A DNA stretch of 64,000 nt from an uncultured bacterium (GTDB lineage Bacteria > Cyanobacteriota > Vampirovibrionia > Gastranaerophilales > Gastranaerophilaceae). The position numbers and the translations under genes are program-made. How positions within the stretch are numbered: the first letter of the stretch is position 1; each line of letters opens with the position of its first letter. Below the pieces are notes generated by a model. That model had not been told where the DNA came from, made no database searches, and worked only from the letters and a program-made list of their open reading frames with translations. Positions 1-8,835 of the stretch are shown one piece after another. The stretch spans positions 1-64,000 of the forward strand of contig CANENE010000005.1 of the NCBI GenBank assembly GCA_947428835.1, given 5' to 3'.

Positions 1-139
1 TTCCGACTGTTGTATCAGTTGCTTTGAGTTTTTTAGTGATAACCGGAGCAAATGCTCCAATTAAAAGCGAGATGATAATAAGCGACACCAATAATTCTAC
101 AAGACTAAATGCTTTTATATTTGTATTATTTTTTTTCAT
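1..139 (-). CDS. Type IV prepilin-like protein, N-terminal part only (runs off the window)
   Basis: The 46 visible residues begin with a short Lys/Asn-rich leader, then KAFSLVELLVSLIIISLL, which is a class III signal: a positively charged leader, cleavage before Phe, Glu at mature position 5, and a hydrophobic helix. The ATG (137-139 on the complement) has a good Shine-Dalgarno, TAGGAG, 6 to 7 bases upstream. The visible part is nearly superimposable on the start of the glycine-rich prepilin at 49733-51517, including the ITKKLKA segment after the helix, so the two are paralogues. It is presumably processed by a prepilin peptidase and assembled in a pilus or type II secretion-like pseudopilus, but the body of the protein lies outside the window. 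Confidence 0.85.
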   Translation of the reverse strand, partial: MKKNNTNIKAFSLVELLVSLIIISLLIGAFAPVITKKLKATDTTVG

Positions 140-289
140 AAACGCTCCTAAAGGCTAACTTGGCACTATATTGTTTTATTTTTTGCAATTCCATAAAATA
201 AACTTATCATAAAACTAATCTTCATGCAACAAGTACTTGTCGTGTTAAGCTATGTTATTGTTTATAAATTAAACTTAAAATTAAGATAA

Positions 290-634
290 ATGATGAAAAA
301 CAATAAAGTTGACATTAAAAATATTTTTGGGGCAAGGGTAAAGGAAGCAAGGAAAAACAAGGGTTTTTCCCAGGAAAAATTTGCAGAAATGATAGGAATT
401 GGAACATCAACCCTAAGTAAAATCGAATGCGGCAAAAGCTATCCAACCCCCGAAACTATAGATAAAATCATATTAAATCTTGAAATAGAGCCATATCTTC
501 TTTTTATGAATTATGATGAAATTTCCCTTGAAAAAGCTCATCAGGCAATTTTGAACAAAATCGACAAACTAAAAAACAACCAAAAACTACTTAAAACAAT
601 TTATGATTTTATTATGTTTTTAGATGCGAAATAA
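290..634 (+). CDS. XRE-family helix-turn-helix regulator
   Basis: This 114-residue protein has one Cro/CI-type helix-turn-helix domain at about residues 11-70 (helix pair around SQEKFAEMIGIGTSTLSKIE), then a short helical tail of about 40 residues. It has no sensor or peptidase domain, so it is probably a small DNA-binding repressor. Two in-frame ATGs open it; the second (293) is equally possible and there is no strong ribosome site. It resembles the XRE protein at 44313-44648 (shared D-I-x-x-I-F-G-A start) and the broken copy at 31211-31570. It stands alone between the partial prepilin gene and a convergent TPR gene; its target is unknown. Confidence 0.85.
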   Translation: MMKNNKVDIKNIFGARVKEARKNKGFSQEKFAEMIGIGTSTLSKIECGKSYPTPETIDKIILNLEIEPYLLFMNYDEISLEKAHQAILNKIDKLKNNQKLLKTIYDFIMFLDAK

Positions 635-656
635 AAATTAGATTTACATTTTATAT

Positions 657-1517
657 TTATAAATCAAATTTATAAAGCTTATTTGTATTCTGCTCCGTTA
701 CATACAATCTGTTATTAAGCTCGTCAAATGTTATGCAATAGGGTCTTTCTATTGTTGCAAAGACTGTGATTTCACCTTGTTTTGTAATTTTTGCTATAGT
801 ATTTAAGCTATAATTTGCAACATAAATATTTTCATTTTTATCAAGCGCAAGACCAATAGGCCCTTTTAAAAATCCTGCTTTTGTAATTGTGCTTTTTTTA
901 CCCTGAGGGGTTATTTTATAGATGCAATTATCGGAAAAACTTGCAACATAAATATTTCCCAAGCTATCTACTACAACCCCCGATGGCGCTGCAAAATTTG
1001 CAAGAGACGCACCTATATTGTTGCCTTGTGTATCTGCAACGTTTTTATGCTCTTTTAATTTAGATTCTATATTAAGTTCTTCCTGCCTTTTTTCAATTTT
1101 AGAAATCAATATTTTTGCGGATTGATACTGCGCATCGGATGCTTTAATTTCAGTTAGATATTTATGCGCTTTTGACAAATATCCTCTTTTATATTGTATT
1201 CTTCCAAGGTTATATAAGGTTTCTGAGTCTTCAGGTTTAATTTTTAATATAGCCTCTAAAGATTTGATTGCTTCTTCATTTTTATCAACAGACATTAATA
1301 TTTGAGCTAAGTTATAATGAGCCTCATAAAATCCGGGATTTAATTGAACTGCCTTAGCAAACAATTCTATTGATTTATCGATTTCATCCTGGCCATATAA
1401 GTCTATTGCCTGATTATATAAAGTTGTAGCTTTTTCGATGTCTTTAGCTGTATTTTGAGCGAACGTCGGACAAGTTAAAAATAAAGTTAGAAATAAAATT
1501 ATAAAACTTTTTTTCAT
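657..1517 (-). CDS. Secreted TPR protein with C-terminal NHL-type propeller repeats
   Basis: Residues 1-20 form a signal peptide (MKKSFIILFLTLFLTCPTFA, cleavage near AFA-QN). Residues about 28-140 hold three or four tetratricopeptide repeats (pattern NPGFYEAHYNLAQIL, KPEDSETLYNLGRI). Residues about 165-286 hold NHL/SMP-30-like strands with the repeating phrase D-x-x-G-N-I-Y-V-A (VVDSLGNIYVASFS, LDKNENIYVANYS). It is therefore an exported scaffold protein, with TPR for protein contact and a partial beta-propeller. The propeller shows only about three blades, fewer than the usual six, so it may be incomplete or assemble with another copy. It is a single gene divergent from tsaD. Function beyond binding is not evident. 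Confidence 0.8.
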   Translation of the reverse strand: MKKSFIILFLTLFLTCPTFAQNTAKDIEKATTLYNQAIDLYGQDEIDKSIELFAKAVQLNPGFYEAHYNLAQILMSVDKNEEAIKSLEAILKIKPEDSETLYNLGRIQYKRGYLSKAHKYLTEIKASDAQYQSAKILISKIEKRQEELNIESKLKEHKNVADTQGNNIGASLANFAAPSGVVVDSLGNIYVASFSDNCIYKITPQGKKSTITKAGFLKGPIGLALDKNENIYVANYSLNTIAKITKQGEITVFATIERPYCITFDELNNRLYVTEQNTNKLYKFDL

Positions 1518-1575
1518 GCTATTATTATAGCAAAATTCAAATAACTTACAACAATTTAATAATTAAAGGAAAACA

Positions 1576-2550
1576 ATGTTAATACTTGGCATAGAAACAA
1601 GTTGTGATGAAACCGCAGCAGCAATAGTTAAAGATGGAAGGCATGTTCTATCAAATATTGTTGCAAGCCAAATTGATATACACAAAAATTTTGGAGGCGT
1701 TGTTCCCGAGGTTGCCGCAAGAGAGCATCTGAATTCTATAGGTATTGTTATTAAACAAGCCTTAGATGAAGCAAATTTAGAAGCAAAAGATATAGATGCA
1801 TATGCTTCCACCGTAGGCCCCGGGCTTACAGGATGTCTTTTGGTCGGTTTAAATGCTGCAAAAACAATGTCTTTAATTCACAACAAACCTTATATCGGAA
1901 TTAATCATCTAATGGCACATGTGAGTGCAAATTATATTGAAACCGAGCTTAAGCCTCCGTTTCTATGTTTATTGGTTTCAGGAGGCCACAGCCAAATAAT
2001 TCATATGAAGGATTATAACAAGGGGGAAATTTTGGCTCAAACCATAGATGATGCCGTAGGCGAAGTTTATGATAAAGTTGCAAGATTATGCTCAATTCCA
2101 TACCCGGGTGGCATTGTGCTTGATAAAATGGCACCTGATGGCAACAAAACAAGATTTAATTTCCCTGATGCAAAAGTAAAAGAAGATGAATTTTCTTTTT
2201 CAGGGCTCAAAACTGCGGTTTTAAGAGAAGTTAAAAAATTTACTCCCGAAACCCTTCCAAAAGAAGATATTGCAGCAAGTTTTCAAGAAAGAATATCTGA
2301 AACTTTAATAAATAAGCTTATTTATTTTTCAAAAAAAATCAACTGTAAAACTTTAGCACTGGCCGGTGGAGTTGCAGCAAATTCAGCCTTGAGAAGCAAA
2401 ATGGAAAATCTAAAAAATCAAGGCTATGCAATATATCTTCCTAAAATGAAATACTGCACGGATAATGCCTCAATGGTTGCATCATGTGCCTATTTTAACC
2501 CGATAAAAACGGATAATTCCTTGCTTTTGGAAGTCTTTTCAAGAGATTAA
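1576..2550 (+). CDS. tsaD: tRNA N6-adenosine threonylcarbamoyltransferase
   Basis: TsaD transfers the threonylcarbamoyl group from TC-AMP to A37 of tRNAs reading ANN codons, working with TsaB and TsaE in the cytoplasm. The ASKHA-fold signatures are present: GIETSCDETAAAIV at the N-terminus, the metal-binding HLMAH (His111 and His115), VSGGHSQI, DDAVGEVYDKVAR, FSGLKTAV, LAGGVAANSALR, and the late CTDNAS Asp. The length of 324 residues is slightly short of the usual 335-340 but no motif is missing. The ATG has AAAGGA seven bases upstream. It sits alone on the plus strand; tsaB and tsaE are not in the window. Confidence 0.97.
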   Translation: MLILGIETSCDETAAAIVKDGRHVLSNIVASQIDIHKNFGGVVPEVAAREHLNSIGIVIKQALDEANLEAKDIDAYASTVGPGLTGCLLVGLNAAKTMSLIHNKPYIGINHLMAHVSANYIETELKPPFLCLLVSGGHSQIIHMKDYNKGEILAQTIDDAVGEVYDKVARLCSIPYPGGIVLDKMAPDGNKTRFNFPDAKVKEDEFSFSGLKTAVLREVKKFTPETLPKEDIAASFQERISETLINKLIYFSKKINCKTLALAGGVAANSALRSKMENLKNQGYAIYLPKMKYCTDNASMVASCAYFNPIKTDNSLLLEVFSRD

Positions 2551-2565
2551 GAACATATATAATAT

Positions 2566-3264
2566 TTAAATAAATTCTTTAATTTTTTCCATAAGTTCAA
2601 TAAATCTTTTGGAAAGTTCTATTTGTGTAATACCTATAACCTGGGCTATTTCACTTTGTGAATACTTTTTCAAATATCGATATGTAAAAATTTCAAAGTA
2701 TTTTTCATCAGGATTTTTTAAATCAATAAGTCTTATCATATGAAGCAATTTATCAATTGTATTTGATGAAACCTCATTTTCTTCAATATTTTCTATAGGA
2801 TCGTCAAGTTTACTTGCACCTTTAAATTGTTCATTTGTTTGGATTTCACCCTGCAAAGTTACGACATCACTTTGGCCTTCATCATAATAATTGTTATCAT
2901 CAACACTTCTAATATCTTGAACAATTTCGTTGCCAACCTTAAATTGATTAGGAAGCTCATCTTTTAGACTTATTATATTTTGTCTTTTTTCGGGGTTGTT
3001 TTTAATATGGTTATATAGAATTTGTTCATCTACAATTTTTTTATCCTTTAAAACTTCCGATATAACACCTTGGGCTATATTCAAAAGATGGCGTCTAAGG
3101 CGCGCTTTATCTTTTATTGCGCCGATTAAAAGATAGCTTTTTTGATAGGTTTTAACTATAAATTCATCTAAAAGTTCACTGTGCTCAAAATACTTTGGGC
3201 ACTCTTTTATAACAGATATTAAAAGCTCTTTATGTTCTTCGCTTATTTGTAAATTTTCTGCCAT
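2566..3264 (-). CDS. Sigma-factor-like protein with C-terminal region 4-type helix-turn-helix
   Basis: This protein of 232 residues is not clearly assignable to a named family. The last 45 residues (FTYRYLKKYSQSEIAQVIGI, then a second helix TQIELSKRFIELMEKI) have the spacing of a sigma-70 region 4 helix-turn-helix. The first 75 residues are helical and could be a diverged region 2 (a YLLIGAIKDKARLRRHLLN segment). The middle (about 95-165) is acidic, low in hydrophobics and probably unstructured. I read it as an ECF-like or otherwise diverged sigma factor, or a sigma-derived regulator. The core -10-recognising motifs are not obvious, so transcriptional activity is unproven. It converges on tsaD with 15 bases between stops. 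Confidence 0.55.
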   Translation of the reverse strand: MAENLQISEEHKELLISVIKECPKYFEHSELLDEFIVKTYQKSYLLIGAIKDKARLRRHLLNIAQGVISEVLKDKKIVDEQILYNHIKNNPEKRQNIISLKDELPNQFKVGNEIVQDIRSVDDNNYYDEGQSDVVTLQGEIQTNEQFKGASKLDDPIENIEENEVSSNTIDKLLHMIRLIDLKNPDEKYFEIFTYRYLKKYSQSEIAQVIGITQIELSKRFIELMEKIKEFI

Positions 3265-3453
3265 TATTTAACCAAACCTTTAATAAAATATTATTATAAA
3301 ATTTTATACTTGGCATCGAAATTATAATTTTTGTAACAATTAAAACGAAAAATCCGTCATTTTATTTATTTATTTTAATATTTTTGGACTTATAATCTTT
3401 TGGCTATATAATAATAGTAGAAGATTTGTCGCTTAAAATAAATTAAAAAATTA

Positions 3454-5625
3454 ATGAAAAAGAAATATATTAAATTTTTAGTTTTGGTAATACTGTCTTT
3501 GTTGATAAAACAAAGTTCTTTTGGCTATGAAAGAGCAGACTATGGAGTAAACGCTTCAACGGCAGGCAAAGTTGATGTTCTTGAGCTTAAAAAAGTTAAA
3601 AACGCATTTAAAAAGAAACCAAAAGCAAAAAAAGAATCTTCTAATGCCTCAAAAACACAAGAAATACAACAACAGCAAGATGTAAATCTTATTCAGCAAG
3701 ATTTAGAAGTTACTGACAAAAAAACCAAAAAAGAAAAAAAGAAGAAAACCAAAGGAAAAGCTAAACTTTTTTCTAAAAAAAAGCTTGATAATAAAGTCGA
3801 TGATAAAGATATCTTAATTCCTCAAGAAGGTACAGGTGATGCTGATTTTATCGAAGATACAACATACATAAACGATTCAGATATTGTCTATATCAAAGAA
3901 GTTGAGATCTATGGAAATAATTTGCTTGATATAAATTATATAAGAGAGCAAATAAAATCCAAAGAAGGCTATCAATATGTCCGCTCGGATGTTTCAAACG
4001 ATTTAAAATCTTTATACAACACAGGTTTTTTTACAAAAAATATAAGAGCGGTTCCAATCAGAATTGATGAAAATAATGTCAAACTAAGAATTGTTCTAGA
4101 AGAAAATCCACCTGTAACAGGTTTTGGGATTGTCGGGAACAAAAGTGTTCCAACAAGCGAAATTATGGCAATTTTAGAACCATATAAAGGACTGCCTCAA
4201 AATATTTTAAGTATTAATAATGCAATTAATCAAATCCAGGAATTATATGCGACAAAAGGATACATACTGGCACGCATTACAAAAATCACAGATGACCCTG
4301 ATGGTTATGTTAATTTCTTAATCGATGAAGGTGTCATAGGCGATATTATTGTAGATGGCAACAACAAAACAAGGGATTTCATTGTAAAAAGAAATATATT
4401 CTTGCAGCCCGGCTGCGTATACAATGAAAACACAATGCGCTCCGATATCTTAAGGCTTATGGGAACACAAGCTTTTAAGGATGTTCAAAGAGAGCTTAAA
4501 AAAGACGAAGAAACAGGGCTTTATGACGTCTATATTGCTCTTGAAGAGCAAAGAACCGGTAAAATTTCATTAGGTGTCGGTATTGATTCGGCTTCAGGAT
4601 TCTTTGGTTCTGTCGGCTTTGGCGAAAATAACTTTAGAGGCTTAGGCCAAAAACTTAACTTAAACCTGCTTGCCGGTACCGGCGTTTTGATGAATGATTC
4701 TTCCGTTGTAAATAAAGCCAACTTACAAGGTGAAATCAGTTTTTTAGAACCGATGTTCAAACGCGAAAACCAATCTCTTTCTGTTAGAGGCTTTGCAAGA
4801 TACTATGGAAGTTATCAGGTTCCGCTTGCAATTGAAAAAAGATTTGGTTTAGAGACTACAATTGCACGTAAATTTACAACATTTAAAAATATGTCAGGTT
4901 CATTGGGCTTTGGTGTTGAAAGTGTAAATCTTTCAGAAGGAGATGAATCTCTTATAAGAGCTAAATATGCTCAAAGAGGAATTTCCTGGGCTAACAGAGA
5001 CAAAGAACTTGATGGCGGCTTTTTCTTGAAAGTCACACCTGCTCTTGTGTATGATACAAGAGATAGTGCAGTTAATGCAAGACACGGGGTGCTCGCCAGA
5101 ATCACTCTTGAAGAAAATCTTGGATTATCAGGCGATACATTTGGCAAACTTCACGGTATGATAAGAAAATTTGCTCCTGTGGGTAAAAAATCTTCAATTG
5201 TCTTGACTGCACGTGCAGGAGGCAAGCTCCACGGAAATATGCCTGAATTTGCTAACTTTGCTCTTGGTGGTCCATACTCTGTCCGCGGTTTCAATATTTC
5301 AGAAGTTGGTGTGGGTGATGGTTATATGATGGGCAGCGCCGAATTTAGAACACCAATTCCATTTGTTGACAGATTAACTTCTAATTCATTCTTAAACAAC
5401 TTAAGAATTGCAGGTTTTGTTGATGCAGGTAAAGTGTTTAATACATCAATCGGAAGCCAAGTATATGACAAACCAGGTTTTGCGATTGTTGCAGGTGTGG
5501 GCTTAAGAGTATTTATCCCGGCTCTTGGACCTATCAATCTTGATTATGGTATTCCTCTTACAAATACAAAAGGGATTGACAGGAAAAACGGCTTCTTCAC
5601 ATTTGGTATGGGAGAAATGTTCTAG
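3454..5625 (+). CDS. Omp85-family outer-membrane assembly protein (BamA-like, three POTRA domains)
   Basis: Omp85 proteins insert beta-barrel proteins into the outer membrane, so this gene marks a diderm envelope. The 723 residues hold a signal peptide (about 1-24), a lysine-rich low-complexity stretch (about 45-120), three POTRA domains (about 145-220, 221-294, 295-370) and a 16-strand-type barrel (371-723). The barrel carries the lid-loop motif GGPYSVRGF and ends on an aromatic residue (GMGEMF), as barrel proteins do. Three POTRAs match cyanobacterial Omp85 rather than the five of proteobacterial BamA. The Lys-rich linker is unusual and would sit in the periplasm next to peptidoglycan. No skp, lpx or lipoprotein partner is adjacent. 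TamA-like function is the alternative. Confidence 0.9.
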   Translation: MKKKYIKFLVLVILSLLIKQSSFGYERADYGVNASTAGKVDVLELKKVKNAFKKKPKAKKESSNASKTQEIQQQQDVNLIQQDLEVTDKKTKKEKKKKTKGKAKLFSKKKLDNKVDDKDILIPQEGTGDADFIEDTTYINDSDIVYIKEVEIYGNNLLDINYIREQIKSKEGYQYVRSDVSNDLKSLYNTGFFTKNIRAVPIRIDENNVKLRIVLEENPPVTGFGIVGNKSVPTSEIMAILEPYKGLPQNILSINNAINQIQELYATKGYILARITKITDDPDGYVNFLIDEGVIGDIIVDGNNKTRDFIVKRNIFLQPGCVYNENTMRSDILRLMGTQAFKDVQRELKKDEETGLYDVYIALEEQRTGKISLGVGIDSASGFFGSVGFGENNFRGLGQKLNLNLLAGTGVLMNDSSVVNKANLQGEISFLEPMFKRENQSLSVRGFARYYGSYQVPLAIEKRFGLETTIARKFTTFKNMSGSLGFGVESVNLSEGDESLIRAKYAQRGISWANRDKELDGGFFLKVTPALVYDTRDSAVNARHGVLARITLEENLGLSGDTFGKLHGMIRKFAPVGKKSSIVLTARAGGKLHGNMPEFANFALGGPYSVRGFNISEVGVGDGYMMGSAEFRTPIPFVDRLTSNSFLNNLRIAGFVDAGKVFNTSIGSQVYDKPGFAIVAGVGLRVFIPALGPINLDYGIPLTNTKGIDRKNGFFTFGMGEMF

Positions 5626-5667
5626 AGCCTGACTTATATATAAAAAGCAGCTTAAAAACCCCAAGAA

Positions 5668-6537
5668 TTACTTTGAATTAATCAAAAATTCTTCTAAAGC
5701 CCTTATTTTCATAGATTTAAAATCAGGCTTAATTCCAACATAAATCTCCATCGCACGAACTGCCTGCCAAACAAGCATATCAAGTCCCGTTACAAACCTT
5801 AAATTACGCTTAATTGCTTTGGATATAAGAGCAGTCCTTAAAGGATTATATACAATATCATAAACTAAGGCGCTATTTGGCAAGCTTTCAATATTTTTGT
5901 CACTGATAGGAGAATTGTCCTCAGAAAAATTCTTCATCCCTACAGGAGTTGTATTAACCAATATATCAACATCATTCAATCCATCCATCAAGGAAGACTG
6001 TATCAAGTTTAACTCAACGGTTTTAAAACGTTCTTTAAGGACTTCAAATGTTTTTTTGGAATTAATTGCATTTCTTGTGTATAGATCAATTTTTTTGATG
6101 CCTTTTTTATAAAGCCCGGCACAAATTGCACGGGAAGCTCCGCCCGTCCCTAAAACAGCAGCTTTTTTACCCATCAAATCAATATCTTTTGGAATTGCTT
6201 CCATAAAGCCAAAAACATCAGTATTAAAACCCGACAGAGTCGAATCTTCATTGATTTTAATAGTGTTCACGGAACCCGTCAAATTAACAAATTCATCATA
6301 TTCGGATAAAAATAATGTCATTGGAACTTTATGAGGAATTGTCACATTGAAACCATAATATTTATTTCTTTTCAGGTATTTGATTTTATTAATCAAATCC
6401 TCAGGAGCAGTTTCAATGATTTCATAACTTCCTTTTAAGCCAAGCTCTCTAAACGCCGTTTCGTATAATATCGGACTCAAAGAGTGGCCTATCGGATAAC
6501 CTATTATTCCAAGTTTATATTCTTTATCTAAAGTCAT
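5668..6537 (-). CDS. aroE: Shikimate dehydrogenase
   Basis: AroE reduces 3-dehydroshikimate to shikimate with NADPH in the chorismate pathway. The 289-residue protein begins with the substrate-binding GYPIGHSLSP. It carries NVTIPHK with the catalytic lysine (about residue 67), a Rossmann GTGGASRAI (about 130), the NTTPVGM motif and DIVYNP near the C-terminal third, all in family order and at normal length. Its ATG overlaps the topA stop by one base (TAATG), so it is translationally coupled and is the last gene of the fixC-to-aroE series. No other aro gene is in the window. Confidence 0.96.
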   Translation of the reverse strand: MTLDKEYKLGIIGYPIGHSLSPILYETAFRELGLKGSYEIIETAPEDLINKIKYLKRNKYYGFNVTIPHKVPMTLFLSEYDEFVNLTGSVNTIKINEDSTLSGFNTDVFGFMEAIPKDIDLMGKKAAVLGTGGASRAICAGLYKKGIKKIDLYTRNAINSKKTFEVLKERFKTVELNLIQSSLMDGLNDVDILVNTTPVGMKNFSEDNSPISDKNIESLPNSALVYDIVYNPLRTALISKAIKRNLRFVTGLDMLVWQAVRAMEIYVGIKPDFKSMKIRALEEFLINSK

Positions 6538-8828
6538 TATTCTTCATCCATGGGTCTGGAGTATTTGCAATTTTTATTTGAACAGGCAATTTTATTGCCT
6601 CTTTTTAAGAATTTTTTTACAAGCAGGCTGCCGCAATCGGGGCATTTTTCGCCATTTGGTTCTGCCCAAAGTGCAAAAGAGCAATCAGGATATTTAGAGC
6701 AACCCCAAAAGAAAGTGCCATATCTTGATTTTCTTTTAACAAGTTCGCCGTCTCTTCCCGCTTTCTCGCATTCCGGGCATTTAACGCCGCTTGATTCTAC
6801 TATTGAAAATCTTTTTTTGCATTTTTCATTCAAACATTGATAATATTTGCCGTATGGCCCGGTTTTAATTACCATATCGCCGCCACAGATTTCACATTTT
6901 TTATCTGTAGGTTCATCGGCCGGCACTTCGGGTTTTACACCATCATCATCCATTGGAAGAGCGGTTTTGCATTCAGGATACCCAGAACATGCTAAAAACT
7001 GTTTTCCATATCTTGATAATTTAACAACCATCTTTCTTCCGCAATTTGGGCAAAGCTTATCTGTTTCAATATCTTTTCTTGTCATATTTTTCTTTGCATC
7101 ATCAAGCGTTTTTGAAAAAGGAGTCCAAAAACCATTTAAAAATTTAATGCTATTTTGTTTATCTTCTGCAATATCATCAAGGCTTGTTTCCATTTGTGCA
7201 GTGAATTTATAGTCCATTATATCTTTAAAATGCTCCACCAATTGTTCGCATATAGCACGACCAAGAGGAGTTGGTTTTAAGGATTTATTGTCAATTTTTT
7301 CAACATAATTTCTTTGTTGTATTTTTGTAATAATCGGAGCATAAGTAGAAGGTCTTCCGATACCATATTCTTCAAGTTGCTTGACAAGACTTGCTTCAGA
7401 GTATCTGCTTGGAGGCTGTGTGAAGTGTTGTTCGGGATTTAATTTCTTTAAATCAAGAACATCGCCCACTTCCAAACTTGGAAACTTCAAAGCCACAACA
7501 TCATCAACATCGGCATAAATCTTTGTAAAACCATCAAATATTATCTTTGATGAGCCCATTTTGAAGATATATTTATCTGCAGTTATATCAACTGTTAAAT
7601 TTTTAACTTTGGCATTTGTCATTTGAGATGCCATAAACCTGTCCCAAATAAGCTTATATAGTTTATATTGTTCATTTGTTAGATATTTTTTGATACTATC
7701 GGGGGTCTTATCTATATAAGAAGGGCGAATTGCCTCATGGGCGTCTTGGGTATTTTGTTTGTTTTTAGTATAAATATTTGGTGTTTTTGGATAATAATCT
7801 TCACCAAAATTATTCAAAATATAATCTTTTGCAGCATCTTGCGCATCATTTGAAATTCTTGTTGAATCCGTTCTCATATAGGTTATAAGACCAACAGAAC
7901 CATCACCTAATTCTATACCTTCATATAGTTTTTGGGCTATCTGCATAGTTTTTGATACACCATAACCTAATTTTGAACTTGCTTCTCTTTGCAAAGTTGA
8001 AGTAATAAAAGGCGGTTGGGGTTTCCTTTGAGTATCTTTAGGGGTTATTTTCGATACCACATAATCAGCGCCTTTAAGATTTTTTAAAACTTCATCAACT
8101 TCTTTTTTATTGTTTAATTCAATTTTTTCATCTTTACCGTTTTTAATAATTCTGCTTAATTGCGCTAAAAAATCAAAATCAGGTTTGTCTTTTTTATTCA
8201 ATAGAGCTTCAAGTGACCAATATTCTTTTGGAACAAATGCTTCAATTTCAGCTTCTCTTTCGCAGATTATTCTAAGTGCAACAGATTGCACTCTTCCTGC
8301 AGATAGCTTATAATTTTTCATTTTTTCCCATAAAATCGGGCTTATTTTGAAACCAACCAGTTTATCAAGTATTTGTCTTGTTTTTTGGGCTTCAACTTTT
8401 AGCATATCGATTTGGTGGTAGTTTTTAACGGCATCTTTTATAGCATTTGGGGTGATTTCATTAAATACAATTCTAAATATCTTATCTTCCGGAAATTTCA
8501 AGCACTCTTTCACATGCCAGGCTATAGCTTCTCCTTCTCTATCAGGGTCGGATGCAAGATAAATTCTATCTGCAGTTTTTGCAAGCTTATTTAATTCTGT
8601 TACGACCTTTTTCTTTTCAGGTATTATTTCAAATGTGGGTTTAAAGTTATTTTCTATGTCAAAACCAAGCCCTTTTGAGGCCAAATCTCTAACATGGCCC
8701 ATAGAAGCCTGTATTGTATAATTGGGCCCGAGAATTTTTCCTATTGTTTTAGATTTAGCCGGAGACTCTACTATAACAAGGATTTTTTCTTTTTTCTCTT
8801 TTGTTGTTTTTTCTTTAGTTGCTGCCAT
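6537..8828 (-). CDS. topA: DNA topoisomerase I (type IA)
   Basis: TopA relaxes negative supercoils through a transient 5'-phosphotyrosine link. After a short Lys/Glu-rich start, the Toprim domain opens with LVIVESPAKSKTI (about residues 17-29) and carries the metal-binding SDPDREGEAIAWH. The active tyrosine lies in GLITYMRTDSTR (about 317). The C-terminal 170 residues hold four zinc ribbons of the CPxCG...CxxxxC type (about 593, 643, 683 and 733). Total length of 763 is normal. It lies 7 bases after dprA and overlaps aroE, fitting the widespread dprA-topA gene pairing. Confidence 0.98.
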   Translation of the reverse strand: MAATKEKTTKEKKEKILVIVESPAKSKTIGKILGPNYTIQASMGHVRDLASKGLGFDIENNFKPTFEIIPEKKKVVTELNKLAKTADRIYLASDPDREGEAIAWHVKECLKFPEDKIFRIVFNEITPNAIKDAVKNYHQIDMLKVEAQKTRQILDKLVGFKISPILWEKMKNYKLSAGRVQSVALRIICEREAEIEAFVPKEYWSLEALLNKKDKPDFDFLAQLSRIIKNGKDEKIELNNKKEVDEVLKNLKGADYVVSKITPKDTQRKPQPPFITSTLQREASSKLGYGVSKTMQIAQKLYEGIELGDGSVGLITYMRTDSTRISNDAQDAAKDYILNNFGEDYYPKTPNIYTKNKQNTQDAHEAIRPSYIDKTPDSIKKYLTNEQYKLYKLIWDRFMASQMTNAKVKNLTVDITADKYIFKMGSSKIIFDGFTKIYADVDDVVALKFPSLEVGDVLDLKKLNPEQHFTQPPSRYSEASLVKQLEEYGIGRPSTYAPIITKIQQRNYVEKIDNKSLKPTPLGRAICEQLVEHFKDIMDYKFTAQMETSLDDIAEDKQNSIKFLNGFWTPFSKTLDDAKKNMTRKDIETDKLCPNCGRKMVVKLSRYGKQFLACSGYPECKTALPMDDDGVKPEVPADEPTDKKCEICGGDMVIKTGPYGKYYQCLNEKCKKRFSIVESSGVKCPECEKAGRDGELVKRKSRYGTFFWGCSKYPDCSFALWAEPNGEKCPDCGSLLVKKFLKRGNKIACSNKNCKYSRPMDEE

Positions 8829-8835
8829 TTGGATT

